Source: Drosophila persimilis (Eukaryota; Arthropoda; Insecta; Diptera; Drosophilidae). From it: DNA of 64,000 nt. Positions 54,266 through 63,734 of the stretch are shown in pieces; the stretch's first letter is position 1; each line of letters starts with the position of its first letter. The notes below the pieces were generated by a model, which had not been told where the DNA came from, made no database searches, and saw nothing but the letters and a program-made list of their open reading frames with translations. A program made the translations under genes and the position numbers. Location: the NCBI RefSeq assembly GCF_003286085.1, contig NW_020825365.1:744001-808000 (forward strand). Reading direction: 5' to 3'.

Positions 54266-56775
54266 GTCGATCGGTGTCTCTCCCAGATCGGCAGCCCTAT
54301 TGCAGAGATATAGCGTTCAGAAGAAACCAGTATTTCAATTATACGCCAATCTTCCGTAGGCTATATCTCAGACAATTAGGGCCAGATCGGTGAAGGACCA
54401 ACTCTCCTAGGATCGCGAGGATCCAGACTGTCGATCGGTGTCTCGCCCAGATCGGCCGCCCTATTGCAGAGATATAGCGTGCAGAAGAAACCAGTAATTC
54501 AATTATACGACAATCTTCGGTAGGCTATATCTCAGACAATTAGAGCCAGATCGGTGAAGGGCCAACTCTCCCAGGATCGCGAGGATCCAGACTGTCGATC
54601 GGTGTCAAAATCTCGATTTCGAAAATGAGGCCGATTTTCGCAAAATTTAATGATGTAACCATCATGATTTTGTGCGAAAATCGTGAAAAAATGGATGTCC
54701 TTTATTTCGATTTCAGTCGATTGGCAGGATTCTCCCGATCACGGAAAGATATGCCTCGCCCAGATCGGCCGCCCTATTGCAGAGATATAGCATTCAGAAG
54801 AAACCAGTAATTCAATTATACGGCAATCTTCGGTAGGCTATATATCAGACAATTAGAGCCAGATCGGTGAAGGGACAACTCTCCTAGGATCGCGAGGATC
54901 CAGACTGACGATCGGTGTCTCTCCCAGATCGGCAGCCCTATTGCAGAGATATAGCGTTCAGAAGAAACCAGTATTTCAATTATACGCCAATCTTCCGTAG
55001 GCTATATCTCAGACAATTAGGGCCAGATCGGTGAAGGACCAACTCTCCTAGGATCGCGAGGATCCAGACTGTCGATCGGTGTCTCGCCCAGATCGGCCGC
55101 CCTATTGCAGAGATATAGCGTTCAGAAGAAACCAGTATTTCAATTATACGCCAATCTTCCGTAGGCTATATCTCAGACAATTAGGGCCAGATCGGTGAAG
55201 GGACAATTCTCCCAGGATTGCGAGGATCCAGACTGTCGATCGGTGTCAAAATCTCGATTTCGAAAATGAGGCCGATTTTCGCAAAATTTAATGATGTAAC
55301 CATCATGATTTTGTGCGAAAATCGTGAAAAAATGGATGTCCTTTATTTCGATTTCAGTCGATTGGCAGGATTCTCCCGATCACAGAAAGATATGCCTCGC
55401 CCAGATCGGCCGCCCTATTGCAGAGATATAGCATTCAGAAGAAACCAGTATTTCAATTATACGACAATCTTCGGTAGGCTATATCTCAGACAATTAGAGC
55501 CAGATCGGTGAAGGGACAATTCTCCTATGATCGCAAGGATCCAGACTGTCGATCGGTGTCTCGCCCAGATCGGCAGCCCTATTGCAGAGATATAGCGTGC
55601 AGAAGAAACCAGTAATTCAATTATACGACAATCTTCGGTAGGCTATATCTCAGACAATTAGAGCCAGATCGGTGAAGGGCCAACTCTCCCAGGATCGCGA
55701 GGATCCAGACTGTCGATCGGTGTCAAAATCTCGATTTCGAAAATGAGGCCGATTTTCGCAAAATTTAATGATGTAACCATCATGATGTTTTGCGAAAATC
55801 GTGAAAAAATGGATGTCCTTCATTCCGATTTCAGTCGATTGGCAGGATTCTCCCGATCACGGAAAGACATGCCTCGCCCAGATCGGCCGCCCTATTGCAG
55901 AGATATAGCGTGCAGAAGAAACCAGTATTCCAATTATACGGCAATCTTCGGTAGGCTATATATCAGACAATTAGAGCCAGATCGGTGAAAGGACAACTCT
56001 CCCAGGATCGCGAGGATCCAGACTGTCGATCGGTGTAAAAATCTCGACTTCGAAAATGAGGCCGATTTTCGCAAAATTTAATGATGTAACCCTTCATTCC
56101 GATTTCAGTCGATTGGCCGGATTCTCCCGATCACGGAAAGACATGCCTCGCCCAGATCGACAGCCCTATTGCAGAGATATAGCGTTCAGAAGAAACCAGT
56201 ATTTCAAATATACGGCAATCTTCGGTAGGCTATATATCAGACAATTAGAGCCAGATCGGTGAAGGGACAACTCTCCTAGGATCGCGAGGATCCAGACTGT
56301 CGATCGGTGTCTCGCCCAGATCGGCAGCCCTATTGCAGAGATATAGCGTTCAGAAGAAACCAGTATTTCAATTATACGCCAATCTTCCGTAGGCTATATC
56401 TCAGACAATTAGGGCCAGATCGGTGAAGGGCCAACTCTCCCAGGATCGCGAGGATCCAGACTGTCGATCGGTGTCAAAATCTCGATTTCGAAAATGAGGC
56501 CGATTTTCGCAAAATTTAATGATGTAACCATCATGATGTTTTGCGAAAATCGTGAAAAAATGGATGTCCTTTATTTCGATTTCAGTCGATTGGCAGGATT
56601 CTCCCGATCGCGGAAAGACATGCCTCGCCCAGATCGGCCGCCCTATTGCAGAGATATAGCGTGCAGAAGAAACCAGTATTTCAATTATACGGCAATCTTC
56701 GGTAGGCTATATATCAGACAATTAGAGCCAGATCGGTGAAGGGACAACTCTCCCAGGATCGCGAGGATCCAGACT
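54266..56775. repeat. 2,510-bp higher-order repeat, copy 2
   Basis: Direct tandem partner of 51756-54265, carrying the same 39-bp deletion (at about 56089). Matching ends where copy 2 returns to CTCGCCCAG near 56790. It is either very recent or an assembly duplication. Confidence 0.9.
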
Positions 56776-58275
56776 GTCGATCGGTGTCTCGCCCAGATCG
56801 GCAGCCCTATTGCGCAGATATAGCGTTCAGAAGAAACCAGTATTTCAATTATTTGCCAATCTTCGGTAGGCTATATCTCAGACAATTAGGGCGAGATCGG
56901 TGAAGGACCAACTCTCCTAGGATCGCGAGGATCCAGACTGTCAATCGGTGTCTCGCCCAGATCGGCAGCCCTATTGCAGAGATATAGCGTGCAGAAGAAA
57001 CCAGTATTTCAAATATACGGCAATCTTCGGTAGGCTATATATCAGACAATTAGAGCCAGATCGGTGAAGGGACAACTCTCCTAGGATCGCGAGGATCCAG
57101 ACTGTCGATCGGTGTCTCGCCCAGATCGGCAGCCCTATTGCAGAGATATAGCGTTCAGAAGAAACCAGTATTTCAATTATACGGCAATCTTCGGTAGGCT
57201 ATATATCAGACAATTAGAGCCAGATCGGTGAAGGGACAACTCTCCTAGGATCGCGAGGATCCAGACTGTCGATCGGTGTCTCGCCCAGATCGGCAGCCCT
57301 ATTGCAGAGATATAGCGTTCAGAAGAAACCAGTATTTCAATTATACGCCAATCTTCCGTAGGCTATATCTCAGACAATTAGGGCCAGATCGGTGAAGGGA
57401 CAACTCTCCCAGGATTGCGAGGATCCAGACTGTCGATCGGTGTCAAAATCTCGATTTCGAAAATGAGGCCGATTTTCGCAAAATTTAATGATGTAACCAT
57501 CATGATTTTGTGCGAAAATCGTGAAAAAATGGATGTCCTTCATTCCGATTTCAGTCGATTGGCAGGATTCTCCCGATCGCGGAAAGACATGCCTCGCCCA
57601 GATCGGCCGCCCTATTGCAGAGATATAGCGTGCAGAAGAAACCAGTATTTCAATTATACGGCAATCTTCGGTAGGCTATATATCAGACAATTAGAGCCAG
57701 ATCGGTGAAGGGACAACTCTCCTAGGATCGCGAGGATCCAGACTGTCGATCGGTGTCTCGCCCAGATCGGCAGCCCTATTGCGCAGATATAGCGTTCAGA
57801 AGAAACCAGTATTTCAATTATATGCCAATCTTCGGTAGGCTATATCTCAGACAATTAGGGCGAGATCGGTGAAGGACCAACTCTCCTAGGATCGCGAGGA
57901 TCCAGACTGTCAATCGGTGTCTCGCCCAGATCGGCAGCCCTATTGCAGAGATATAGCGTGCAGAAGAAACCAGTATTTCAATTATATGCCAATCTTGGGT
58001 AGGCTATATCTCAGACAATTAGGGCGAGATCGGTGAAGGACCAACTCTCCTAGGATCGCGAGGATCCAGACTGTCGATCGGTGTCTCGCCCAGATCGGCA
58101 GCCCTATTGCAGAGATATAGCGTTCAGAAAAAACCAGTATTTCAATTATACGCCAATCTTCCGTAGGCTATATCTCAGACAATTAGGGCCAGATCGGTGA
58201 AGGACCAACTCTCCTAGGATCGAGAGGATTCAGACTGTCGATCGGTGTCAAAATCTCGATTTCGAAAATGAGGCC

Positions 58276-58325
58276 GATTTTCGCAAAATTTAATGATGTA
58301 ACCATCATGATTTTTTGCGAAAATC
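58276..58325. repeat. Hairpin-forming inverted repeat in the 149-bp module (best-preserved copy)
   Basis: Arms at 58276-58298 and 58303-58325 pair at 20 of 23 positions around a 4-base TAAC loop; inner ends are ATGATG and CATCAT, outer ends GATTTTCGC and GCGAAAATC. Consensus copies in the array pair at 19 of 23 (the right arm reads GATTTTGTGCG). Every complete 149-bp module carries it. Confidence 0.85.
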
Positions 58326-58529
58326 GTGAGGAAGTGGATGTCCTTTTTCCCGATTGCAGTCGATTGGCAGGACTCTCCCTATCACGAAAATACATGCCAC
58401 TCCCAGATTGGTCCATAAAAAGTCGAGATAGCCAAAGAAAGTATGAAAAAATCGTTGTAGAAAATTAGTTTTTTCTAATTTAGATGTAAAACAATTAACA
58501 ACAGACTACAACAGGCCAGTTTTGCTTGA

Positions 58530-58640
58530 TTGTTTTCTCCGCTATTTGTGGCCCGATCAGTGTGATGGATTCCTGTGATCGAAAAAATGTACCCGACTTA
58601 ATTGAGCCCTTATCAAGGACCCAGAATATTTTTCCCAATG
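58530..58640 (-). repeat. Inverted, diverged relative of the satellite family
   Basis: In reverse complement this reads TCACAGGAATCCATCACAC, then TGATCGGGCCACAAATAG and CGGAGAAAACA, matching the plus-strand boxes at 59,600-59,890 (CCCGATCAGGCCACAAATAA...GGAGAAAACA). It also carries the CTTGATAAGG box related to CCTTGATCCTTAA there. Confidence 0.55.
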
Positions 58641-58743
58641 AAACATATTAGAATTTATTTATTTTTTTTTTATTCGACAACGAATTTAAAATAATCCTTA
58701 ACTAACATATCTCTATCTTAAATAATAACAAGAACAAACCATT

Positions 58744-58956
58744 ACAAAATCATGCATAAAAAAGGAAAAATTCCATAATCAAACGTTTGTTTATGGCTCC
58801 TTTCCCCTGGAAAAGGTCAAATCGCATCCCAGCTGGCAACGCATTGTGCTGGCAAAAAGCCCAACAGATTATTGCCATACTCGTAGTTGGTTCGGTGGAG
58901 ATCAACCACAAAGGGTGCTTGGGTCCTTGCAGGCGTACTCAAGCCATTCCTACTAA
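58744..58956 (+). pseudogene. Possible exon or gene fragment of unknown protein
   Basis: The frame ending at TAA 58954-58956 is open for at least 70 codons. Its last 52 codons (from about 58798) have a protein-like composition, including SFPLEKVKSHPSWQRIVLA and ending AYSSHSY. No in-frame ATG begins it and I see no clear acceptor, so it would be an internal or terminal piece. It lies between the satellite and the better-supported exon at 59074. An alternative frame (58787-58987) is open too but looks less natural. I do not recognise the family; chance is a real possibility. Confidence 0.25.
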
Positions 58957-59073
58957 GCAGATCAGGGCAATCGATGTTACCCACTAAGAGTTTATGAATA
59001 AAGTGATAAAGAAACGCGTAACTAAATTAGTATACATTTTTGGACATATTTTAAAATATATCTTCTTTCACAG

Positions 59074-59308
59074 AGGACTTATGCACCCTTCACTTTATCT
59101 CAAACCGAGTCGTATCCGATGTCCGCCCGCCAGACGGAGTCCTATTCAAGCACTAGCGAGGCGTATTCGAGACATACCGAGATCTATCCCAGCCCTTGCA
59201 AGTTCCGATCCTAATAAGCCGTCGTCATCCTTTGACCTGGCCATCGACAACAAGGACAGTGACTATGGCAACCAAGGGAAGGGCTACGAGGGCTACGCGT
59301 GCTACTAG
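59074..59308 (+). pseudogene. Terminal exon of an unknown gene, apparently frameshifted
   Basis: A strong splice acceptor (TATCTTCTTTCACAG, ending 59073) precedes 235 bases of GC3-rich, coding-like sequence. One frame gives a Ser/Tyr-rich stretch with QTESYPMS and QTESYSSTSEAYSRHTEIYP and then meets a stop near 59210. The next frame takes over at about 59190 and ends SSFDLAIDNKDSDYGNQGKG-like and YEGYACY at TAG 59306. The coding signal therefore changes frame within about 20 bases (59188-59210), suggesting a single frameshift, though a genuine stop in the first frame is possible. A poly(A) signal follows at 59425. No upstream exons are certain. I do not recognise the protein. Confidence 0.4.
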
Positions 59309-59460
59309 ACTCTAGAAAGATCTCGTTGTTGTTAGGTTTAGGGATGTACACGAATATACATTTAGATAGTAAATATATATGTATTCCACTTCGTTTTTTA
59401 CTTGTACTAAGCTAAGTTGCGATAAATAAAACTATTGAAAAATCATCCTTACTGTATTCT
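59309..59460 (+). terminator. 3' UTR and poly(A) signal (AATAAA at 59425) of the gene remnant
   Basis: AT-rich trailer after the TAG at 59306, with GATAAATAAAAC containing AATAAA at 59425-59430. This is a canonical cleavage and polyadenylation context and supports the preceding exon being a true gene end. Confidence 0.5.
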
Positions 59461-59479
59461 GTATCGGGGAAACTATTCC

Positions 59480-59935
59480 GATTAGAAAAAGGCGTGGGAC
59501 GCCCAGATAGGTTCACAAATAGCGATTAAAACAGAAATTTTTTGATTGGGGAAACAGTCCTTGATCCTTAAAAATTACTCCATTAACATCATGTCGACCA
59601 CAGGAAGTCATTGCACACCCATATCGGCCCACCAATAGCCGAGAAAACTAAATATGAATGGTTCAGATTGTTGTAGTCCTTACCGAAGAATCAATGAAAT
59701 TTTTCAGATCACGGCGGGCCATGACACCTCCCGATCAGGCCACAAATAAAGGAGAAAACAAGATATGTATATATGTCTGGATAAAATATCCTTGATCCTT
59801 AATAAGGAATGCGTTATCTCAAGGAACCTATTCCGAACTCAGGAAAACGTCACACGTCCCGATCGTGCCTCAAATATCGGAGAAAACAACAAAAGTTGTG
59901 GCTGTTAATTGTTGTACAACAACAACCATCAAGCT
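59480..59935 (+). repeat. Four degenerate ~120-bp repeats related to the satellite
   Basis: Near 59491, 59607, 59715 and 59843 the order recurs: a G-T-ACAC box, CCCGATC/CCCAGAT, GG(T/C)C-CACAAATA, (G)GAGAAAAC. Further downstream in each unit is CCTTGATCCTTAA or a variant. The first boxes align with the satellite's ACATGCCTCGCCCAGATCGG segment, so this is probably the older family from which the satellite arose. Confidence 0.5.
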
Positions 59936-59936
59936 G

Positions 59937-60510
59937 CAGTCGATTGGCAGGACTCTCCCGATCACGAAAAGGCATGCCGCGCCCCAATCGGCTGCCGTAT
60001 AGCAGAGATATAGCGTGCAGAAGAAACCAGTATTTGCATGATATGCGAATCTTCAGAAGCCTATATCTCAGACAAATAGGGCCAGATCGGTAGAGGACCA
60101 ACTGTCCCAGGATCGCGAGGATCCCGACTGTCGAGCGGAATCAAAATGTCGACTACGAAAACGAGGCCGATGTTTGGCAATTTTAATGATGTCACCATCA
60201 TGATTTTTTGCGAAAATCGTGAAGAAGTGGATGTCCTTTTTTTCCGATTGCAGTCGATTGGCAGGACTCTCCCGATCACGAAAAGACATGCCGCGCCCCA
60301 ATCGGCTGCCGTATAGCAGAGATATAGCGTGCAGAAGAAACCAGTATTTGCATGATATGCGAATCTTCAGAAGCCTATATCTCAGACAAATAGGGCCAGA
60401 TCGGTGAAGGACCAACACTTCCAGGATCGCGAGGATCCCGACTGTCGAGCGGCATCAAAATGTCAACTACGAAAATGAGGCCGATTTTTTGCAATTTTAA
60501 TGATGACATT
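59937..60510 (+). repeat. Nearly two diverged 313-bp-type satellite units outside the array
   Basis: CAGTCGATTGGCAGGACTCT occurs at 59937 and 60251, 314 bp apart, each followed by the 164-bp module (ATGCCGCGCCCCAATCGGCTG..., GAAGAAACCAGTATTTGCAT...) and then the 149-bp module with its hairpin. Differences from the array are dense, about one in eight bases by eye. A third start at about 60420 breaks off after TTTTAATGATGA. Both preserved units are of the long type. Confidence 0.85.
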
Positions 60511-60779
60511 CCCCGCCCCAAACAGCCCATATTTATAGGCTAATAGCCGAGATATTGCTAAAGAAAATAAATCTGACGTCAAATAGCCTAAAATTACAAA
60601 TTTGCAATCTATTAGGCGAACAGAAATCAGCAACTTAACAACTTAAGTGAATTCCTAATTTTTTTGCATACTTTTGGGGATGTGAAACGGAAATTTAAAA
60701 TACAAAATTTAAAAAAAACCAGCGACCTTCTACTGATTTCTATTTGCCTGGTATCCCAGATCTGAAAACCGAAAAATCT

Positions 60780-60990
60780 CGGGTGTGAGTGCCCCCAAAT
60801 TGAAAGTAGTGGTGCTCCTGTGATCGGAATTGCATCCTTGATCAGATGACCCCGTTATTTGTGGTCCCATCTAGGCGTGCGACAGCTTCCTGTGATTGGA
60901 AGAAAATTCTTGATTTGATTAGGTCCTTGTCAACGACCAAGGATCAAGATTATTTTCTCCAGCTAAGGACCCAAACAACCCCTGCTAGTC
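60780..60990 (-). repeat. Inverted relatives of the satellite family, decayed
   Basis: CTCCTGTGATCGGAAT, GTTATTTGTGGTCCCATCTAG, CTTCCTGTGATTGGAAG and AGGTCCTTG boxes are the reverse complements of the boxes at 59,480-59,935. A short inverted pair, CCTTG...CAAGG, lies inside. Confidence 0.5.
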
Positions 60991-61647
60991 ATATTTCCCG
61001 ATTTCCCGATCTGCTATAACCGTTTGTGGCAGGGCCGCAGGATAAAGAGGATTTCGAAGTCTAGAAGATTAATATTAATTGGGAAAATATTAATTTTTTT
61101 TTATTTTTCTTCGTACCGCCTAACAGTCTACTCGCCATCGTGCTCGTGCATTCATCCCACACTACTAGTTTACATTGCTGCAAAACCTTTGCCTCTTGGA
61201 AATGATGCAGTTTGGAGTTTCGTTGCGTTGCATATTCAATGGAAATTTTACAGCTGAAAGGGCTGCTCGACCGCCTTCAAGCAAAGTGGCTGCAATGCCT
61301 GACGAAGCCAGAGCTAGATAAATTTCATTTTTTTATTGATTATTAATTTGATTCATTGCATTTCGGGTTCTTCAGACTACATTTTTATTAAGTCACAAAC
61401 ACACAACACTTTTTTAATTTTATAGAATTTTGTGGCTTTTAGATTTAGTAGTATAAATGCACAGTAAAGAGACGTTTACATTTCTAGTTTTCAAGTGACA
61501 TTTTACCATAATAGACTAAATTAACAATTATTTTAAGGAGGTGGCGCTTATCCGAGAAAAATGTGGAGGCCAAATAGATCTTTGAACTATATAAGCAAGG
61601 TATGAAGTAACTTAACTGTATTAAAAAAAAGTATATTTTACTATAAA
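60991..61647. other. Non-coding spacer, includes the alkaline phosphatase 3' UTR
   Basis: There is no convincing gene. A short frame at 61,207-61,320 is slightly GC-richer but has no domain or signals. On the minus strand AATAAA-like sequence appears near 61,335, a possible but distant poly(A) signal for the phosphatase gene ending at 61,648. Confidence 0.5.
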
Positions 61648-63570
61648 TTATGGATTGTACGAAACTTTTGGCTGGAGATCACAGTAAGTCATTCCAGGCC
61701 CAAGGCAAGAGGCATATCCCATCATGAAGGGTATGGTATTTTGCTCATAGACGCCTGTAAACAAATGCGCCCAAGGACCTGAAATGGCAATCAGCTAATT
61801 AAATTATACATATAGATCCTCCAGCTTACCGTGAGCATACACAGCCACGTCACCGCCTCCATGGGTCTCCTCTGACATGGGCACGCCGTGGGGATAACGC
61901 GCATCCTTGTCACCAATATCCGAGGTAGTGAGATCAACGCGTTCCACCACGCCATCCTTCGATTGATAGAACTTTTGAAATTCAGGGCCGTTGGCATAGG
62001 AGAGAGTGGCGTAGGGCTTGGAATCTACATCACTAAACTCCGAATTCAAGCCGGCAATGCTGTTATTCACATCTGGATAGCCGCTAATCGAGACCGTGTG
62101 TCCGTGGTCGGCGGTAACGACAATCAATGTGTCCCAAGGATTCGTCAGAAGGCGAGCCTTTTTGATGGCATTCGAGAATTGGACAGTTTCATCCAGGGCC
62201 TTCTTGGCCTTGGTTTCATGATGGGCATGATCGATGCGACCACCCTCGACAAACAGAAAATAGCCCTCAGGATCCCTGGAAAGGACATTGATAGCTGACT
62301 CTGTCATCTCCGCCAGCGTGGGAGTGTCTATGCTGTCGTCTAAGTGATAGGCCAAGTGCGAGGCATTAAACAAACCGAACAAGAAATCCGTACTGCGAGC
62401 ATCGTTCGCCAAGAGATCGGTGCGATTAAAGACCACTCTGGCGTTACCTGGCTTGCTCCTCTGCCACTCATCTATGAGGTTCCTACCATCTAAACGCTGA
62501 CCCTGATTGCCATACACATCCTTTTCGGTGTTGGGCAAGAACTTCGAGGTGCCGCCACCCAGGATAACCCGCAGGCGTTGCCCCACATCCCCATCTATCA
62601 GCTGCTGGGCAATGTCTGGACATTTGCTGGCATTTTCCCCAAAAGAATTAACGTCAAAGTCGCTCTCAAAGTCCCGATTCGAGGTGTGGGCATAGACGCC
62701 CGCGGGGCTGGCATGCGTTATCCGTGTGGTAGTCACCACGCCAGCCGACTTGCGACCCTTCATTGCCCAGGCGGCAATCGAGGAGAGGCGATTCTGGGGC
62801 AGCCTGGCCCCTGCACAATCATTCACCTGGACATTGGGGGTGACTCCAATGGTCAGGTAGTTGGCTTTAATCCCAGACAAATATGCGGAGGCCGTGCACG
62901 CCGAGTCGGAGACCTGTTTGTTCACACAGTACGTCTGCGATAAAAAGGAATAAATAAAGAAGCAATTAGATTTATTTCAGATCAGGTGAAGGTACATATG
63001 TACCTTTGAGAGTCCCACGAAATTGAACTTTTCAAACTCCAGACGATTCCGCTCTCCCACTACTCCTCGCAATTGGCCCTCAAAGATCCGACTGGCGGTG
63101 ACGGTCGGCACGGACATGCCATCGCCCAGGAAGAAGATAACGTTCTTGGCCACATACTGATTCGGAGGCGTCGACAGCTTCTCGAAGAGTGTGCGCTGGG
63201 CATCGTGAAACCAGAACTCCTTGCTCTTTAGCTCCTCCACGGAGCGTAGATTCCAGACGCGCTCTGAAATTAAAATCCAAAAAAGTTGGGTTGGCGTCAT
63301 TCTGGGCGAAAGTACATTCTGCGACTCTTTGTACATTAAAATTAACTATTTGATATTCTTTTATATTCGTTTAACACTTGATTAATCCAATTTGGAATGT
63401 GTTTTGTGTTTACTTTCACACTCTCACTGTACACAGCCGAGATCTTTTATCTTTGGTATATTTTATGGCTGAGAAGTCAAACCCGTTAAGCATCACGCAC
63501 CTGGCCCATATTTATACTGACAATGGCACAAAGCGAATTGGAACACAAACGCTAACAAAAATCCACGCAT
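61648..63570 (-). CDS. Secreted alkaline phosphatase, four exons
   Basis: Hydrolyses phosphate monoesters at alkaline pH with two Zn and one Mg. Exons on the minus strand are 63501-63570, 63004-63263, 61830-62934 and 61648-61778, with GT/AG introns of 237, 69 and 51 bp. The joined frame has 521 codons. Residues 1-18 are a signal peptide ([18 protein letters not shown]). Conserved sites are Asp71 (FFLGDGM), the phospho-accepting Ser121 (VSDSACTA, where many family members read VPDSAG), His184/Ser186 (THASPAG), Glu340/Asp345/His349 ([12 protein letters not shown]), Asp386/His387 (TADHGH) and His468 (ETHGGGD). All ligands are present, so it should be active. The protein stops 27 residues after the VYEQN motif with no hydrophobic tail, so GPI anchoring is unlikely. 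Flies have a dozen paralogues; I do not assign which one. Confidence 0.95.
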
Positions 63571-63693
63571 TGTTGTGAGAATTTTGATGAACCGCTGACA
63601 AGCCCGAAACTCTTACGACTGTTCCAATGGATCCGATCCGACTGATAGCGAGCGTGGAGTCCGAGACTGAGACAAACCTTTAAGAAGTCTACG

Positions 63694-63734
63694 GACTGAC
63701 TAAACCGCATTTGGTAACTGTATGCGTATTTATA
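63694..63734 (-). promoter_or_regulatory. Candidate TATA/Inr promoter of the alkaline phosphatase gene
   Basis: On the minus strand TATAAATA lies at 63734-63727 and an initiator-like TCAGTC at 63699-63694, giving a 5' UTR of about 127 bases. The TATA-to-start spacing (about 37) is slightly long, so the real start may be a few bases upstream. A second TCAGTCGGATC near 63643-63633 is an alternative initiator with a DPE-like tail. A TATA-type promoter fits a tissue-specific gene. Confidence 0.45.

Larger units (their letters stand above)
25755..58415. repeat. 32.7-kb two-module satellite array (164-bp and 313-bp units)
   Basis: A continuous head-to-tail array in one orientation. The short unit is exactly 164 bp: successive CTCGCCCAGATCGGCAG starts lie at 25811, 25975 and 26139. 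The long unit is 313 bp, the same 164-bp module plus a 149-bp module inserted between GATCGGTGT and CTCGCCCAG. From length arithmetic I estimate about 155 copies of the 164-bp module, with about 49 carrying the 149-bp module. Each 164-bp module contains a BamHI-type GGATCC and the segment GAAGAAACCAGTATTT. The first six units are all short; long units begin at about 26,800. Copies differ by a few percent and share block-specific variants, indicating local homogenisation. Its many 61-97-codon frames (starting at ATGAGGCCG in the 149-bp module) are by-products and not annotated as genes. Confidence 0.97.

Noticed and set aside
26766-57708. Dozens of 61-97-codon ORFs as a tandem gene family
   Set aside because: They come from copying the same non-coding unit. 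Unit lengths (164 and 313) are not multiples of three, stops are present in several copies, and the old copies change as neutrally evolving DNA would.
25755-58415. CRISPR-like periodic repeat
   Set aside because: Units are contiguous, with no unique spacers of constant length, and the host is a eukaryote with introns. It is a tandem satellite.
61024-61320. Short ORFs in the spacer before the phosphatase gene
   Set aside because: No domain or splice context. The region adjoins decayed repeats and shows no poly(A) or promoter signals.
61888-62943. Plus-strand ORFs of 62-136 codons opposite the phosphatase
   Set aside because: Antisense shadows of the well-supported minus-strand phosphatase exon.
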